Of a DNA stretch of 64,000 nt, positions 28,428 through 38,767 are shown one piece after another. The stretch is from Azospirillum sp. 412522 (GTDB lineage: Bacteria > Pseudomonadota > Alphaproteobacteria > Azospirillales > Azospirillaceae): assembly GCF_019805165.1 (NCBI RefSeq), contig NZ_RWIJ01000001.1:1-64000 (forward strand), read 5' to 3'. The notes beneath the pieces were generated by a model. That model was not told the DNA's origin and did no database searches. It saw only the letters and a list, made by a program, of their open reading frames with translations. The stretch's first letter is position 1; every line of letters starts with the position of its first letter. A program made the translations under genes and the position numbers.

Positions 28428-28635
28428 TTTCGCCTGGAAACTGTGGGAAGCGCCGCGACGACGCTTCCTTCGCAGTCGCAGCGACTGCAACATCCGTGCA
28501 TCACCTGGGGACAAAGTGACGATGACTGGTGAAATCTTCGAATTTCCCCATTGCAAAGACCGTTCCGCCGTGACTTTTTCCGGCCGCGCGCCGCATCCGC
28601 CCGGCGCTGGCCGTGCAGGCGAAGGGAGGCACGCT

Positions 28636-29241
28636 GTGACGGGTTCGAGCCGCCTTTTGACAGTCTTCGCAGTCGCCTGCGCCGCCGGTGTCTCGCTGGC
28701 CGGCTGCGGGCCGCTGGTGCTGGGCGCCGCGGGCGGAACCGCCGTGGTGGCGACGCAGGAGCGCGGCTTCGGCGGCTTCGTCAGCGACACCGAAATCCGC
28801 GCCCGCATCAATTCCTTGTGGCTGCAGCATTCCATCGACCTGACCAACCGGATCGGCCTGACCGTCGACCAGGGCCGCGTCCTGCTGACCGGCCGCGCCG
28901 CCGACGCGCAGATGCGGCTCGACGCGGTGCGGCTCGCCTGGCAGGCGCAGGGCGTCAAGGAAGTCATCAACGAAATCCAGATCGACAACGGGTCCAGCAT
29001 CGTGGACACCGCGCGCGACACCTGGATCTCGACCCAGATCCGCAGCCGCATCACCTTCGATGCGGATATTCATAGCCAGAACTACAGCATCGATACCGTC
29101 GACGGCGTTGTCTATCTGATGGGTGTCGCCAGTTCACAGGAAGAGCTGGACCGCGCGACCCAGCATGCCCGTTCGGTTCCCAACGTCCAGCGCGTCGTCA
29201 GCTACGTCCGCCTGCTCCCGAACCCAAACCTCCAGGGTTGA
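28636..29241 (+). CDS. BON-domain lipoprotein (DolP/OsmY-like)
   Basis: A 201-residue envelope lipoprotein. With the GTG start at 28636, which follows a perfect GGGAGG ribosome site, the N-terminus is a lipoprotein signal peptide with lipobox LAGC and Cys24 as the acylated residue. Two BON domains follow: the first from about SDTEIRARINSLW to NEIQIDNG, the second from about STQIRSRITFDADIHSQNYS to the C-terminus. The dual-BON lipoprotein layout matches YraP/DolP, an outer-membrane maintenance protein. The frame is open further upstream to 28501, but that part has no similarity. The next gene begins 12 bp after its stop. Confidence 0.9.
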   Translation: MTGSSRLLTVFAVACAAGVSLAGCGPLVLGAAGGTAVVATQERGFGGFVSDTEIRARINSLWLQHSIDLTNRIGLTVDQGRVLLTGRAADAQMRLDAVRLAWQAQGVKEVINEIQIDNGSSIVDTARDTWISTQIRSRITFDADIHSQNYSIDTVDGVVYLMGVASSQEELDRATQHARSVPNVQRVVSYVRLLPNPNLQG

Positions 29242-29253
29242 ACCCCGACCGCC

Positions 29254-30711
29254 ATGGCCTCCGCCCTATCCCGCGTCCTCGCCGTCCTCCGCACCGCCGC
29301 CGTCGCCGCAGCCCTCTGGCTGCCGGCGGCGACCGCGGCCGGTCCCGTTCTGGCGCAGGAGGCGGCGGTGCAGGATGGGGCGGCGCAGGATGGGGCTGTC
29401 CAGGCCATGACGGTCGCGCAGGACCAGGACGGCGGCGGGGCGGACAACCCGGCCGCCGGCACGCCGGGTCCGGCCAACCGGCTGTTCGTCCAGGCCCTGC
29501 AGCTGATCCGGCAGGCCGACAACACCTATGACGTCGCCGAGGAGGGCCGCCTGCTGAAGGAGGCGGACAAGCTGTTCAACGACATCGTGACGAAATATCC
29601 CGACAGCCCGCTGGCGGTGCAGCTCGTCACCAACCAGTTCGTCGGCGATTTCGACTTCTACGAATTCCGTTCGCGCATCCGCGCGCTGGTCTGCAACGAC
29701 GCGCTGAACAGCCTGTGCTTCCTCCACCGCATCGGCGAGATGCTGCCGCCGGTGGAGACGCCGATCACCGCGGCGCGCTGGGACTGGCTGTCCCTGGCCG
29801 TCGCCTACCAGCAGCTTGGCGACACCGGCCGCGCCAAGGAGATCATGGCGCCCTTCGTCAGCGCGGTGCGCCGCGGCGGGGTCGCCGACAGCTCCGGCCA
29901 GGACCTGTTCGTCGCCCGCGCCCTGTCGCTGATGGGGCAGTCGCCGCTGGCGCTCGACATCACCCGGCAGATCAACGACTGCTCGACCCGCATCTACAAC
30001 CTCGCCGACATCGCCAAGGCGGCGGCGTGGCGCGGCGACAGCGGCCTGACCAACGCGCTGGCCGACGAGGCCAAGAGCTACGCCTCCAGCCACAACTGCG
30101 CCTGGGAGCTGGGACTGGTCGCCCAGACCCTGCTGCGCGCCGGCAAGGAGGCGCAGGCCCGCACCCTGTTCCTCAACACGGTCGAGACGCAGTTCTCGAA
30201 GTTCAAGGAAACCCGCGGCGACTGCTGCCCGCCGGAACTGGCGGTGGCGGCGGCCGACATCGGCGAGCCGAAGCTGGCGCTGGGCCTGCTCAGCACGGTG
30301 CAGGACGAGAATCCCTGGACGATCCCGGCGGTGCTGGGACGGCTGGCCAAGCGCGGCGAGGCGGGCATGGCCGTCGCCTATGCCGAGCAGGTGGCGGACA
30401 TCGACACCCGCGGCGAAGCCTATGCCGAGCTGATCGAGGCGGCGATGAAGCGCGGCGAGCCGGCCGTCGCCAACGACCTGATGAACCGCCTGAACAAGCT
30501 GGTGGACGAGGCCGCCGGCCGCCGGCCCGGCCTGCTGGCGCAGCGGGCCAAGGCGGAAAAAGCCTTCTACAACGACGACCGCTGGCGCCGCACCTTCCAG
30601 CTTTCGATCAACGCGGCCGAGAAGGCCAGCAACTTCGTCCGCCGCGACATCGGCGCCCCGCTGCTGGCCGCGCTGGTGAGGATCGAAACCGGGTTGCCGA
30701 TGCTGGATTGA
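29254..30711 (+). CDS. Exported helical-repeat (TPR-like) protein of unknown function, 485 aa
   Basis: Not recognised as a named family. The first 35 residues form a Sec signal peptide ending near VLAQEA. A low-complexity Asp/Gly/Gln linker follows (residues about 36-70). The rest is helical with repeated helix pairs of the TPR/Sel1 type (for example LAVAYQQLGDTGRAKEIMAP, TLLRAGKEAQARTLFLNTVE, VAYAEQVADIDTRGEAYAEL). Several cysteines are spread through the mature part, including a CC pair in GDCCPPE, suggesting disulfides in the periplasm. It starts 12 bp after the BON lipoprotein stop, so the two probably form an operon and may work together in envelope assembly. Confidence 0.7.
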   Translation: MASALSRVLAVLRTAAVAAALWLPAATAAGPVLAQEAAVQDGAAQDGAVQAMTVAQDQDGGGADNPAAGTPGPANRLFVQALQLIRQADNTYDVAEEGRLLKEADKLFNDIVTKYPDSPLAVQLVTNQFVGDFDFYEFRSRIRALVCNDALNSLCFLHRIGEMLPPVETPITAARWDWLSLAVAYQQLGDTGRAKEIMAPFVSAVRRGGVADSSGQDLFVARALSLMGQSPLALDITRQINDCSTRIYNLADIAKAAAWRGDSGLTNALADEAKSYASSHNCAWELGLVAQTLLRAGKEAQARTLFLNTVETQFSKFKETRGDCCPPELAVAAADIGEPKLALGLLSTVQDENPWTIPAVLGRLAKRGEAGMAVAYAEQVADIDTRGEAYAELIEAAMKRGEPAVANDLMNRLNKLVDEAAGRRPGLLAQRAKAEKAFYNDDRWRRTFQLSINAAEKASNFVRRDIGAPLLAALVRIETGLPMLD

Positions 30712-30762
30712 GGGAAGAGCGTTCGCCCGACCCCGGTTCATCTACAACCACCATCCTCAGCC

Positions 30763-30842
30763 GTCATCCCCGCGAAGGCGGGGATCCAGACTACCAATCC
30801 ACGCACTTTTAGACGCTGGATTCCCGCCTTCGCGGGAATGAC
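30763..30842. repeat. Dispersed inverted-repeat element, copy 2
   Basis: The left arm starts GTCATCCCCGCGAAGGCGG and extends to GGATCCAG; the right arm is CTGGATTCCCGCCTTCGCGG extended by GAATGAC, a nearly perfect inverted repeat of about 27 bp per arm. Same family as 26865-26954. It lies between the stop codons of two converging genes. Confidence 0.88.
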
Positions 30843-30882
30843 GTTCGACGATGTCGTCGTGACCGTCCCGGATGAAGCCGGA

Positions 30883-31881
30883 TCACCCCACCGCCAGCAC
30901 AAGCTTGCCGACATGCTGGTTGCTTTCCATCAGCCGGTGGGCGTCGGCGGCGTTCGCGAGCGGGAAGACCTCGTGGACGACGGGCTTGACCTTGCCCGCG
31001 GCGATCAACGGCCAGACGCGGGCCTTCAACTGTTCGGCCACCGCCTGCTTATAGGCGACGGGGCGGGCGCGGAGGGTCGAGCCGGTCAGCACCAGACGCT
31101 TGGTCATCACCGGGAAGAAGTTCACGTTGGCCGTGGCGCCGCGGACGAAGCCGATGCAGACATAGCGGCCCTCGACCGCCAGCGCGTCGATGCTGCGGGC
31201 GACGTAATCGCCGCCGACGATGTCCAGCACCACGTTGACGCCGGCGCCGCCGGTCGTCTCCTTGACCACCGCGACGAAATCCTCCTCGGCATAGTCGATG
31301 GCGCGTTCGGCGCCCAGCCGGACGCAGGCGGCACATTTCTCCGCCCCGCGGGCGGTGGCGAAGACCCGCGCACCGAAGGCGGCGCCCAACTGGATCGCCG
31401 TGGTACCGATGCCCGATGTGCCGCCATGGACCAGCAGGGCCTCGCCGGGCTGGAGCGCGCCGCGCTCGAACACGTTCGACCAGACGGTGAAGAAAGTTTC
31501 CGGCAGGGCCGCCGCCTCGGCCATCGACAGGCCGTCGGGCACCGGCAGGCATTGCGCCGCCGGCACGACGCAGAATTCGGCATAGCCGCCGCCGGCCAGC
31601 AGGGCGCAGACGGGGTCGCCGACCTGCCAGCCATCCACCCCTTCGCCCAGCGCGTCAACGGTGCCGGCGACCTCCAGGCCGGGGATGTCGGTGATGCCCG
31701 GCGGCGGATTGTACTTGCCGAGCCGCTGGAGCACGTCGGGCCGGTTGACGCCGGCCGCCTGGACGGCGATGCGGATCTCGCCCGCCGCCGGATCGGGAAC
31801 CGGGCGGCGCGCCGGGACCAGCACCTCCGGCTTGCCGGGCTGGCTCACCTCGATCGCCGTCATGCTTCTGGATTCTGCCAT
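30883..31881 (-). CDS. Zinc-free quinone oxidoreductase (PIG3/QorA-like, MDR family)
   Basis: A 332-residue NAD(P)H-dependent oxidoreductase of the medium-chain dehydrogenase/reductase family, PIG3-type. The AAGVNRPDVLQRLGKYNPPP segment and the lack of zinc-ligand cysteines mark the quinone oxidoreductase branch. The nucleotide-binding region is LLVHGGTSGIGTTAIQLGAA. It reduces quinones or enones with NADPH. The ATG at 31881 follows GGGGAG at a good distance; an internal ATG at 31863 is an alternative. It lies downstream of the IclR gene on the same strand, but three terminator-like hairpins separate them, so it is probably a separate transcript. Confidence 0.92.
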   Translation of the reverse strand: MAESRSMTAIEVSQPGKPEVLVPARRPVPDPAAGEIRIAVQAAGVNRPDVLQRLGKYNPPPGITDIPGLEVAGTVDALGEGVDGWQVGDPVCALLAGGGYAEFCVVPAAQCLPVPDGLSMAEAAALPETFFTVWSNVFERGALQPGEALLVHGGTSGIGTTAIQLGAAFGARVFATARGAEKCAACVRLGAERAIDYAEEDFVAVVKETTGGAGVNVVLDIVGGDYVARSIDALAVEGRYVCIGFVRGATANVNFFPVMTKRLVLTGSTLRARPVAYKQAVAEQLKARVWPLIAAGKVKPVVHEVFPLANAADAHRLMESNQHVGKLVLAVG

Positions 31882-31991
31882 TCGGAACACTCCCCTGCCC
31901 TGTTCTGGTGAAAAGTCTGGGGGCACTGTGTCGCCGGGGCGGACGGCCAGTCCACGCGGCGCTGGATCCGATTTCGTCCTGTGGAAAAGAC

Positions 31992-32024
31992 AAAAAAATG
32001 GCCGTGCTGCACACAGCACGGCCA
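31992..32024 (-). terminator. Terminator-like hairpin 3 (distal), between iclR and quinone oxidoreductase
   Basis: 11-bp stem TGGCCGTGCTG/CAGCACGGCCA followed on the minus strand by seven T residues. It lies about 280 bp after the iclR stop codon, further than needed for iclR itself. Confidence 0.75.
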
Positions 32025-32129
32025 GTCTCCGAGAGAAGCGCGAACATGCAAAACAACACATCCGCCCGATGAGAAAGGAACGCCTTTCCCGAGACAGACA
32101 ATCGCACGGCCAATGGTGGATTTCTCGAG

Positions 32130-32166
32130 AAAAACACCGGTTTTCCATTCCGTGGAAACGGCCGGT
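32130..32166 (-). terminator. Terminator-like hairpin 2 (middle)
   Basis: On the minus strand, ACCGG...TTTCCA pairs with TGGAAA...CCGGT (32136-32166) with a small bulge and one mismatch, followed by GTTTTTC. Weaker than its two neighbours. Confidence 0.45.
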
Positions 32167-32170
32167 TTCT

Positions 32171-32207
32171 CAAGAAAAAGGGCCGCGTTCCGTGTGGAAC
32201 GCGGCCC
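32171..32207 (-). terminator. Terminator-like hairpin 1 (proximal), iclR terminator
   Basis: A perfect 12-bp stem GGGCCGCGTTCC/GGAACGCGGCCC with a 4-nt loop, followed on the minus strand by CTTTTTCTTG. It lies about 97 bp after the iclR stop and is the natural terminator of that gene. Confidence 0.8.
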
Positions 32208-32303
32208 CGAGTGCGCCAGGGAGGAATGCCAACGTGCACCACCTGCCGTCAGCTCTTGGCGTTCTTTTGCCTTGGGCGTCTGTTTGTCCGTGCAAAGGAA
32301 AGG

Positions 32304-33224
32304 TCAGTTGGGAACCGGCACGCGGCCGCCCAGCTCCTGCGTCACCGCGGCGGCGGCGCGCTTGACCATCTCGCCCAGGGCGCGCAGCCGCGCGTCCTCG
32401 ATGCGCCGGCTGGAGCCGGACAGCGACAGGGCGCCCATCACACGGGAATTCTCGTCGAAGATCGGGGCGGCGACACAGCGCAGGCCGGACACCCGCTCCT
32501 CCTGGTCCAGGGCGTAGCCGCGGGTGCGGACCAGCGTCAGGTCGCGGTACAGTGCCGGCAGCGACGACAGGGTGCTGCGGGTGAACTGGCGCATGCCGCG
32601 CTGGGTGACGATGGTCTGGACCTTGGTCTCCGGCATGCCGGCCAGCAGGGCCTTGCCGACAGCGGAGCAATGCAGCAGCGTGCGGTCGGCCTGTGGCACG
32701 GCGACCTGGGCGGCGCGCGGACCGCCGACCCGGGCGAGATAGAGCGCCTCGCCATTCTCCTCGACCGCGAGGTTCACGATCTCGCTGCTCTCCTCCATCA
32801 GGCGGCGCATGCGGGGACGGGCGACGTCGACCAGATTGCGGGTCTTCAGGAAATTGGCGCCGGTCATGTAGGCCTGGACGCCGACCACCCAGCCGCGCGC
32901 GCTCTGGTCGAAGCGGACGTAGCGCTCGTACTGCAGCGTCGTCAGCAGGCGGTGGGTGGTGGAGGGCGACAGGTTCGCAGCCTCCGACAGCTCGGTCAGC
33001 GTCATCGGACCGTCGTTGGAGCCGAGGATGGTCAGGATGTTCAGCGCCCGGCACAGCGACTGCACCACCTGCCCGCGCTCGGCCTTGGCATCGGCCTTGC
33101 CGTTGTCGTTCTTCACCCGCGGCGTCTCGATGATCGCGGTCTTGATGATGGCCGCGGCGCCCTCGCTGGGGTCGTCATGGATGACGCGGCGGGCCAGGAT
33201 GCTGTTTTGGGCTTGCGCTTTCAT
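32304..33224 (-). CDS. IclR-family transcriptional regulator
   Basis: A 306-residue regulator. After a non-conserved N-terminal tail of about 50 residues (NDNGKADAKAERGQVVQSL), a winged helix-turn-helix domain is visible (ALNILTILGSNDGPMTLTEL through SPSTTHRLLTTLQYERYV). The C-terminal IclR effector domain follows, with the typical HCSAVGKALLAGMP and SGLRCVAAPIFDENSRVMGA segments. The longer-than-usual N-terminus is odd but is preceded by a good ribosome site (GAGGGAGATGGGAC) at the ATG. IclR proteins usually control a neighbouring catabolic gene; the obvious neighbours are sucCD and the quinone oxidoreductase, so the target is unclear. Confidence 0.93.
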   Translation of the reverse strand: MKAQAQNSILARRVIHDDPSEGAAAIIKTAIIETPRVKNDNGKADAKAERGQVVQSLCRALNILTILGSNDGPMTLTELSEAANLSPSTTHRLLTTLQYERYVRFDQSARGWVVGVQAYMTGANFLKTRNLVDVARPRMRRLMEESSEIVNLAVEENGEALYLARVGGPRAAQVAVPQADRTLLHCSAVGKALLAGMPETKVQTIVTQRGMRQFTRSTLSSLPALYRDLTLVRTRGYALDQEERVSGLRCVAAPIFDENSRVMGALSLSGSSRRIEDARLRALGEMVKRAAAAVTQELGGRVPVPN

Positions 33225-33307
33225 GTCCCATCTCCCTCGGGGTCCGGCGCGTTGGTTGCGCCTGTCTGTTGCGGCTGATGGCGTGAACGGCAGAAGCTTC
33301 GCTGGAA

Positions 33308-33339
33308 CCGCGGGACCGTCGCGGACGGCGGTCCCGCGG
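33308..33339. terminator. Hairpin after sucD
   Basis: An 11-bp stem CCGCGGGACCG/CGGTCCCGCGG lies just downstream of the sucD stop codon. It lacks a T-run, so termination is only probable. Confidence 0.45.
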
Positions 33340-33347
33340 GGGAACGG

Positions 33348-34223
33348 TTACCCTTTGAAAATCGACTGCATGGTGGAGCCGAGGCTGGCGGGGCTGTCGG
33401 CGACGGCGATGCCGACCGACTTCATGAAGTCGATCTTGAAGTCGGCGGTGTCGTTGCCGCCGGAGATCACCGCGCCGGCATGACCCATGCGGCGGCCCGG
33501 AGGGGCCGTGCGGCCGGCGATGAAGCCGACGACCGGCTTCTTGGTGCCCGACGCCTTGATGAACTCGGCGCCGCGGACCTCGGCGTCGCCGCCGATCTCG
33601 CCGATCATGATGATGCCCTCGGTCTCCGGGTCCTTCACGAACAGCTCCAGGCTGTCGACGAAGTTGGTGCCGTTGACCGGGTCGCCGCCGATGCCGATGC
33701 AGGTGGTCTGCCCCAGGCCGGCCGCCGTGGTCTGCGCCACCGCCTCATAGGTCAGCGTGCCCGAGCGCGAGACGATGCCGATCTTGCCGCGCTTGTGGAT
33801 GTGGCCCGGCATGATGCCGATCTTGCACTCGTCCGGCGTGATGATGCCGGGGCAGTTCGGGCCGATCAGGCGGGTGGCGGAACCGGCCAGCGCGCGCTTG
33901 ACGCGGACCATGTCCAGCACCGGGATGCCCTCGGTGATGCAGACCACCAGCGGGATCTCGGCGTCGATCGCTTCCAGGATCGCGTCGGCCGCGAAGGGCG
34001 GCGGCACGTAGATCACGGAGGCGTTGGCGCCGGTCTTCTCCACCGCCTCGGCGACGGTGTCGAAGATCGGCAGGTCGAGGTGCTTGGCGCCGCCCTTACC
34101 GGGCGTGACGCCGCCGACCATCTTGGTGCCGTAGGCGATGGCCTGCTCGGAGTGGAAGGTGCCCTGGGCTCCGGTGAAGCCCTGGCAGATCACCTTCGTG
34201 TTCTTGTCGACGAGAACAGCCAT
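33348..34223 (-). CDS. sucD: Succinyl-CoA ligase (ADP/GDP-forming) alpha subunit
   Basis: A 291-residue TCA-cycle subunit that, with SucC, converts succinyl-CoA to succinate with substrate-level nucleoside-triphosphate formation. The CoA-binding domain ([25 protein letters not shown]) is followed by the ligase domain with [10 protein letters not shown], and the phosphorylated histidine is H248 in [10 protein letters not shown]. Length equals the family norm. It starts one base after the sucC stop, so the two are translationally coupled. Confidence 0.98.
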   Translation of the reverse strand: MAVLVDKNTKVICQGFTGAQGTFHSEQAIAYGTKMVGGVTPGKGGAKHLDLPIFDTVAEAVEKTGANASVIYVPPPFAADAILEAIDAEIPLVVCITEGIPVLDMVRVKRALAGSATRLIGPNCPGIITPDECKIGIMPGHIHKRGKIGIVSRSGTLTYEAVAQTTAAGLGQTTCIGIGGDPVNGTNFVDSLELFVKDPETEGIIMIGEIGGDAEVRGAEFIKASGTKKPVVGFIAGRTAPPGRRMGHAGAVISGGNDTADFKIDFMKSVGIAVADSPASLGSTMQSIFKG

Positions 34224-34224
34224 T

Positions 34225-35421
<1,197 letters not shown>

Positions 35422-35560
35422 CGGGCGTCCATCTGTTTTTTGTTTCGGCTGACGAGAACGGGTCGACTGAAAGACGAGACGGGCGCACCACCGGCGCCGC
35501 CCCGGCCCGATCAAAGGGATCGGGAGACGGGACGACGCCGGAGACCGCGCGGTTCGTTCT

Positions 35561-36574
<1,014 letters not shown>

Positions 36575-36633
36575 CTAGAACCGTTGGTCATTCTAACGTC
36601 TTAGGGATCCAGCGCCCCGAGATTTCGGAAGGG

Positions 36634-36662
36634 TAGGTAGCGCGTTTTGTCGCGGAGGGCAA
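36634..36662 (-). promoter_or_regulatory. Possible mdh promoter
   Basis: TTGCCC, 17 bp, TACCTA on the minus strand, about 105 bp upstream of the mdh start. Both hexamers are only partial matches. Confidence 0.4.
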
Positions 36663-36799
36663 GCATGACCGCAAGCGGAGCATTGCAGCGTTGCGTCGCA
36701 CCCCCGATGATCCTTTCCAAACGCCGGAGCGTTCGGCTTTATACGTATGGTTCGCGTCCGGTCCTTACCTTGTTCGAAAATGGTCGAAGGAGAGCGCAG

Positions 36800-37285
36800 A
36801 TGGCCAAGCTCGTGGCCCGTTTCATTCCCGGTCTGACCATGTCGCTGGCGCTTGCCGCCGGCCTTTCGGCCGCTGGTTCCGCCCAGGCCCAGACGGTCGG
36901 CGACTATACCGCCGCCATGGCCGCCGCCCCGATCACCGACGCGGTGGCGGCCCCCAGCGTCGCCTATTGCCAGACGCTGACCAACTACGTCTACACCTCG
37001 ATCCCCGACAACCAGCGGGCCAGCTGGGTGCTGCCGCTGGTGACGCTGGACGGGACCCAGTCGGCGGAACTGACCGCCAAGCGCGAGGCCTGCCTGAAGG
37101 TGCGCCAGCAGGCGCTGATCGCCTTCGACGCCGGCACCGGCGAGCAGATCGTCACTCCCGCCGAGGCGATGGAAGGCCCGACCGACCGCGGCCCCTATTA
37201 CAAGGAACCCTCGCCCGACGCTCCGGTCCCGCACACCGGCCGCGCCACGCCGCGCCAGCCGATGCCGCGCGGGGGCGTGCAGTAA
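36800..37285 (+). CDS. Exported hypothetical protein, 161 aa
   Basis: Not recognised. MAKLVARFIPGLTMSLALAA through AGSAQAQ is a Sec signal peptide with an AQA-Q cleavage site. The mature protein has two cysteines (AYCQTLTNYVYTS and KREACLKVRQQ) that may form a disulfide, and a Pro/Gly-rich C-terminal tail (EPSPDAPVPHTGRATPRQP). It is periplasmic or secreted. The GAAGGAGAG ribosome site just before the ATG at 36800 sets the start. It is divergent from mdh across 270 bp. Confidence 0.7.
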   Translation: MAKLVARFIPGLTMSLALAAGLSAAGSAQAQTVGDYTAAMAAAPITDAVAAPSVAYCQTLTNYVYTSIPDNQRASWVLPLVTLDGTQSAELTAKREACLKVRQQALIAFDAGTGEQIVTPAEAMEGPTDRGPYYKEPSPDAPVPHTGRATPRQPMPRGGVQ

Positions 37286-37325
37286 GGATGGTCGCCGGGG
37301 GGCGCCTTGCCCCCCAATGGCCGTC

Positions 37326-38567
37326 TCAAGGCCCGATGCCGTAGCGTTCCAGGTGGCGGGCCATCTCGGCGGGGGACAGCGGGAAGCCGCTGCCCTGCCG
37401 GGCGTTCAGCATGGCGCGCGGGTGGATGCCCGCCGCCCGCGCCTGGATCTGCATGGCGCAGCGCATCGACAGGCCGGCGCGCCAGACCAGCGCGGTGACC
37501 GCCTGCGGGTCGTGGGCGTCGAGGATCAGCTCCACCACCTCCGGCGCCACGCGGGCGCGGAGCGTCAGCGCCGCCCGCACGAATCCGGTCTCGTTCCACG
37601 ACATCGCATCGCCGAGCGCGGTCTCGTCCAGCCGGCCCTGCCGATGCAGGCGGACGGCGCGGCGTTCCGGCGGCTCGGCCTGGTCGGGGGCTTCGACCCA
37701 GTCGATGCGGCGGCGCGTGGTGGCGGCGATCTCCGCCACCGTGGCGTCGTCGAGGTCGGCGCGGCGGCGCAGCGCCTCGACCACCGCCAGATCGACGAAA
37801 TCGGCCAGCCGCAGGGCCAGCCGGCGCGGCAGGGCGGGACGGCGGGCCAGCTTCTCCCGCCAGTCGGGATGGTTGGCCGACTGCTCCACCAGCCGGTCGA
37901 GGGTCGGTTCGGCGATCACCGCCCCGCTGTTGTCGAGCAGGATGCCGGTCGCCTCGGCATGGCCGCTGCCGGCGATGGCGTCGGACAGGGCGGCGCCGAT
38001 GCTGTGGCGCCGGGCGATGGCCGACAGCGCCCAGCCGGCGGGCGCGGCGGCGACGATGTCCAGCAGATCCTCGTCGCCCAGCGCGGCGCAGCAGCGCAGC
38101 ACCGGCTCCGCCACCGTCCGTTCGACGTCCCGCGCCAGCGCCGCCACCACCGACGGCGGGGCGCAGGCGATGTCCTTGATCGCCGTCGCCAGCGCCTCGC
38201 GCACGCGGACGATGTGGTCGCGGGCCAACTGCTCCAGGGCGCGGACGGCGACGGTGCTGACGGTGTCGGCTCCGCCCGGCGGCAGGTCGGGCAGCAGCCG
38301 GCACAGCTTGCGGGCCAGGGTCGAGCGCACATCGGCATCGCCCATGCCGGCCAGCCGCGATTCGACCAGCGCATCGCCGACCTGACGGGCGACGGTGCGC
38401 CCGGGAGGCGGGGGCGGTGCAAGGGGGGATGCCGGGGGAGACGCCGGAAGCGGTTCCGGTACCGGCGACTCGGCGAACAGATAGTCCATCAGCTCGGGCG
38501 CGACGCCGCAGTCCGTCTCCGGCGGGAGATGGGGGGAAGGGCGGGAAGGGGAGCGCCGGGCTGTCAC
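37326..38567 (-). CDS. DUF2336-family helical-repeat protein
   Basis: A protein of up to 413 residues of the DUF2336 family, which is restricted mainly to alphaproteobacteria and consists of HEAT-like helical repeats. Typical segments are VRSTLARKLCRLLPDLPPGG, ALEQLARDHIVRVREALATA, AALARDVERTVAEPVLRC and PDWREKLARRPALPRRLALR. It is cytoplasmic with no membrane segment. The first 60 residues are Pro/Ala-rich and disordered. The start shown is GTG at 38567; an ATG at the MDYLFAESP position, 26 codons later, is a fair alternative. Function unknown; one family member is linked to stress or motility signalling, which does not transfer reliably. Confidence 0.85.
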   Translation of the reverse strand: MTARRSPSRPSPHLPPETDCGVAPELMDYLFAESPVPEPLPASPPASPLAPPPPPGRTVARQVGDALVESRLAGMGDADVRSTLARKLCRLLPDLPPGGADTVSTVAVRALEQLARDHIVRVREALATAIKDIACAPPSVVAALARDVERTVAEPVLRCCAALGDEDLLDIVAAAPAGWALSAIARRHSIGAALSDAIAGSGHAEATGILLDNSGAVIAEPTLDRLVEQSANHPDWREKLARRPALPRRLALRLADFVDLAVVEALRRRADLDDATVAEIAATTRRRIDWVEAPDQAEPPERRAVRLHRQGRLDETALGDAMSWNETGFVRAALTLRARVAPEVVELILDAHDPQAVTALVWRAGLSMRCAMQIQARAAGIHPRAMLNARQGSGFPLSPAEMARHLERYGIGP

Positions 38568-38677
38568 CGGACCTGAAGCCTTGTGGTTGTGCCGCGGCCG
38601 GGCCGGAGCGGCAGTTGTGGAATCATGCCGTCCATCGAAAGGCTTCCCTGGTTAACGGCGTCCTAATTCGGCGGCAG

Positions 38678-38733
38678 TCCGGCTTGTGACATCCGGCTTG
38701 TGACATCCGGCTTGTGACATCCGGCTTGTGACA
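38678..38733. repeat. 14-bp perfect tandem repeat, four copies
   Basis: Four exact copies of TCCGGCTTGTGACA, followed by a partial fifth (TCCGGCC). It lies in the gap between the start of the DUF2336 gene and the stop of the next minus-strand gene, i.e. in the DUF2336 promoter/leader zone. Each unit contains TTGTGACA, including a TGTGA half-site. Confidence 0.95.
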
Positions 38734-38767
38734 TCCGGCCTTGAGGACCGGTCCCGGCCGGTCGCGG

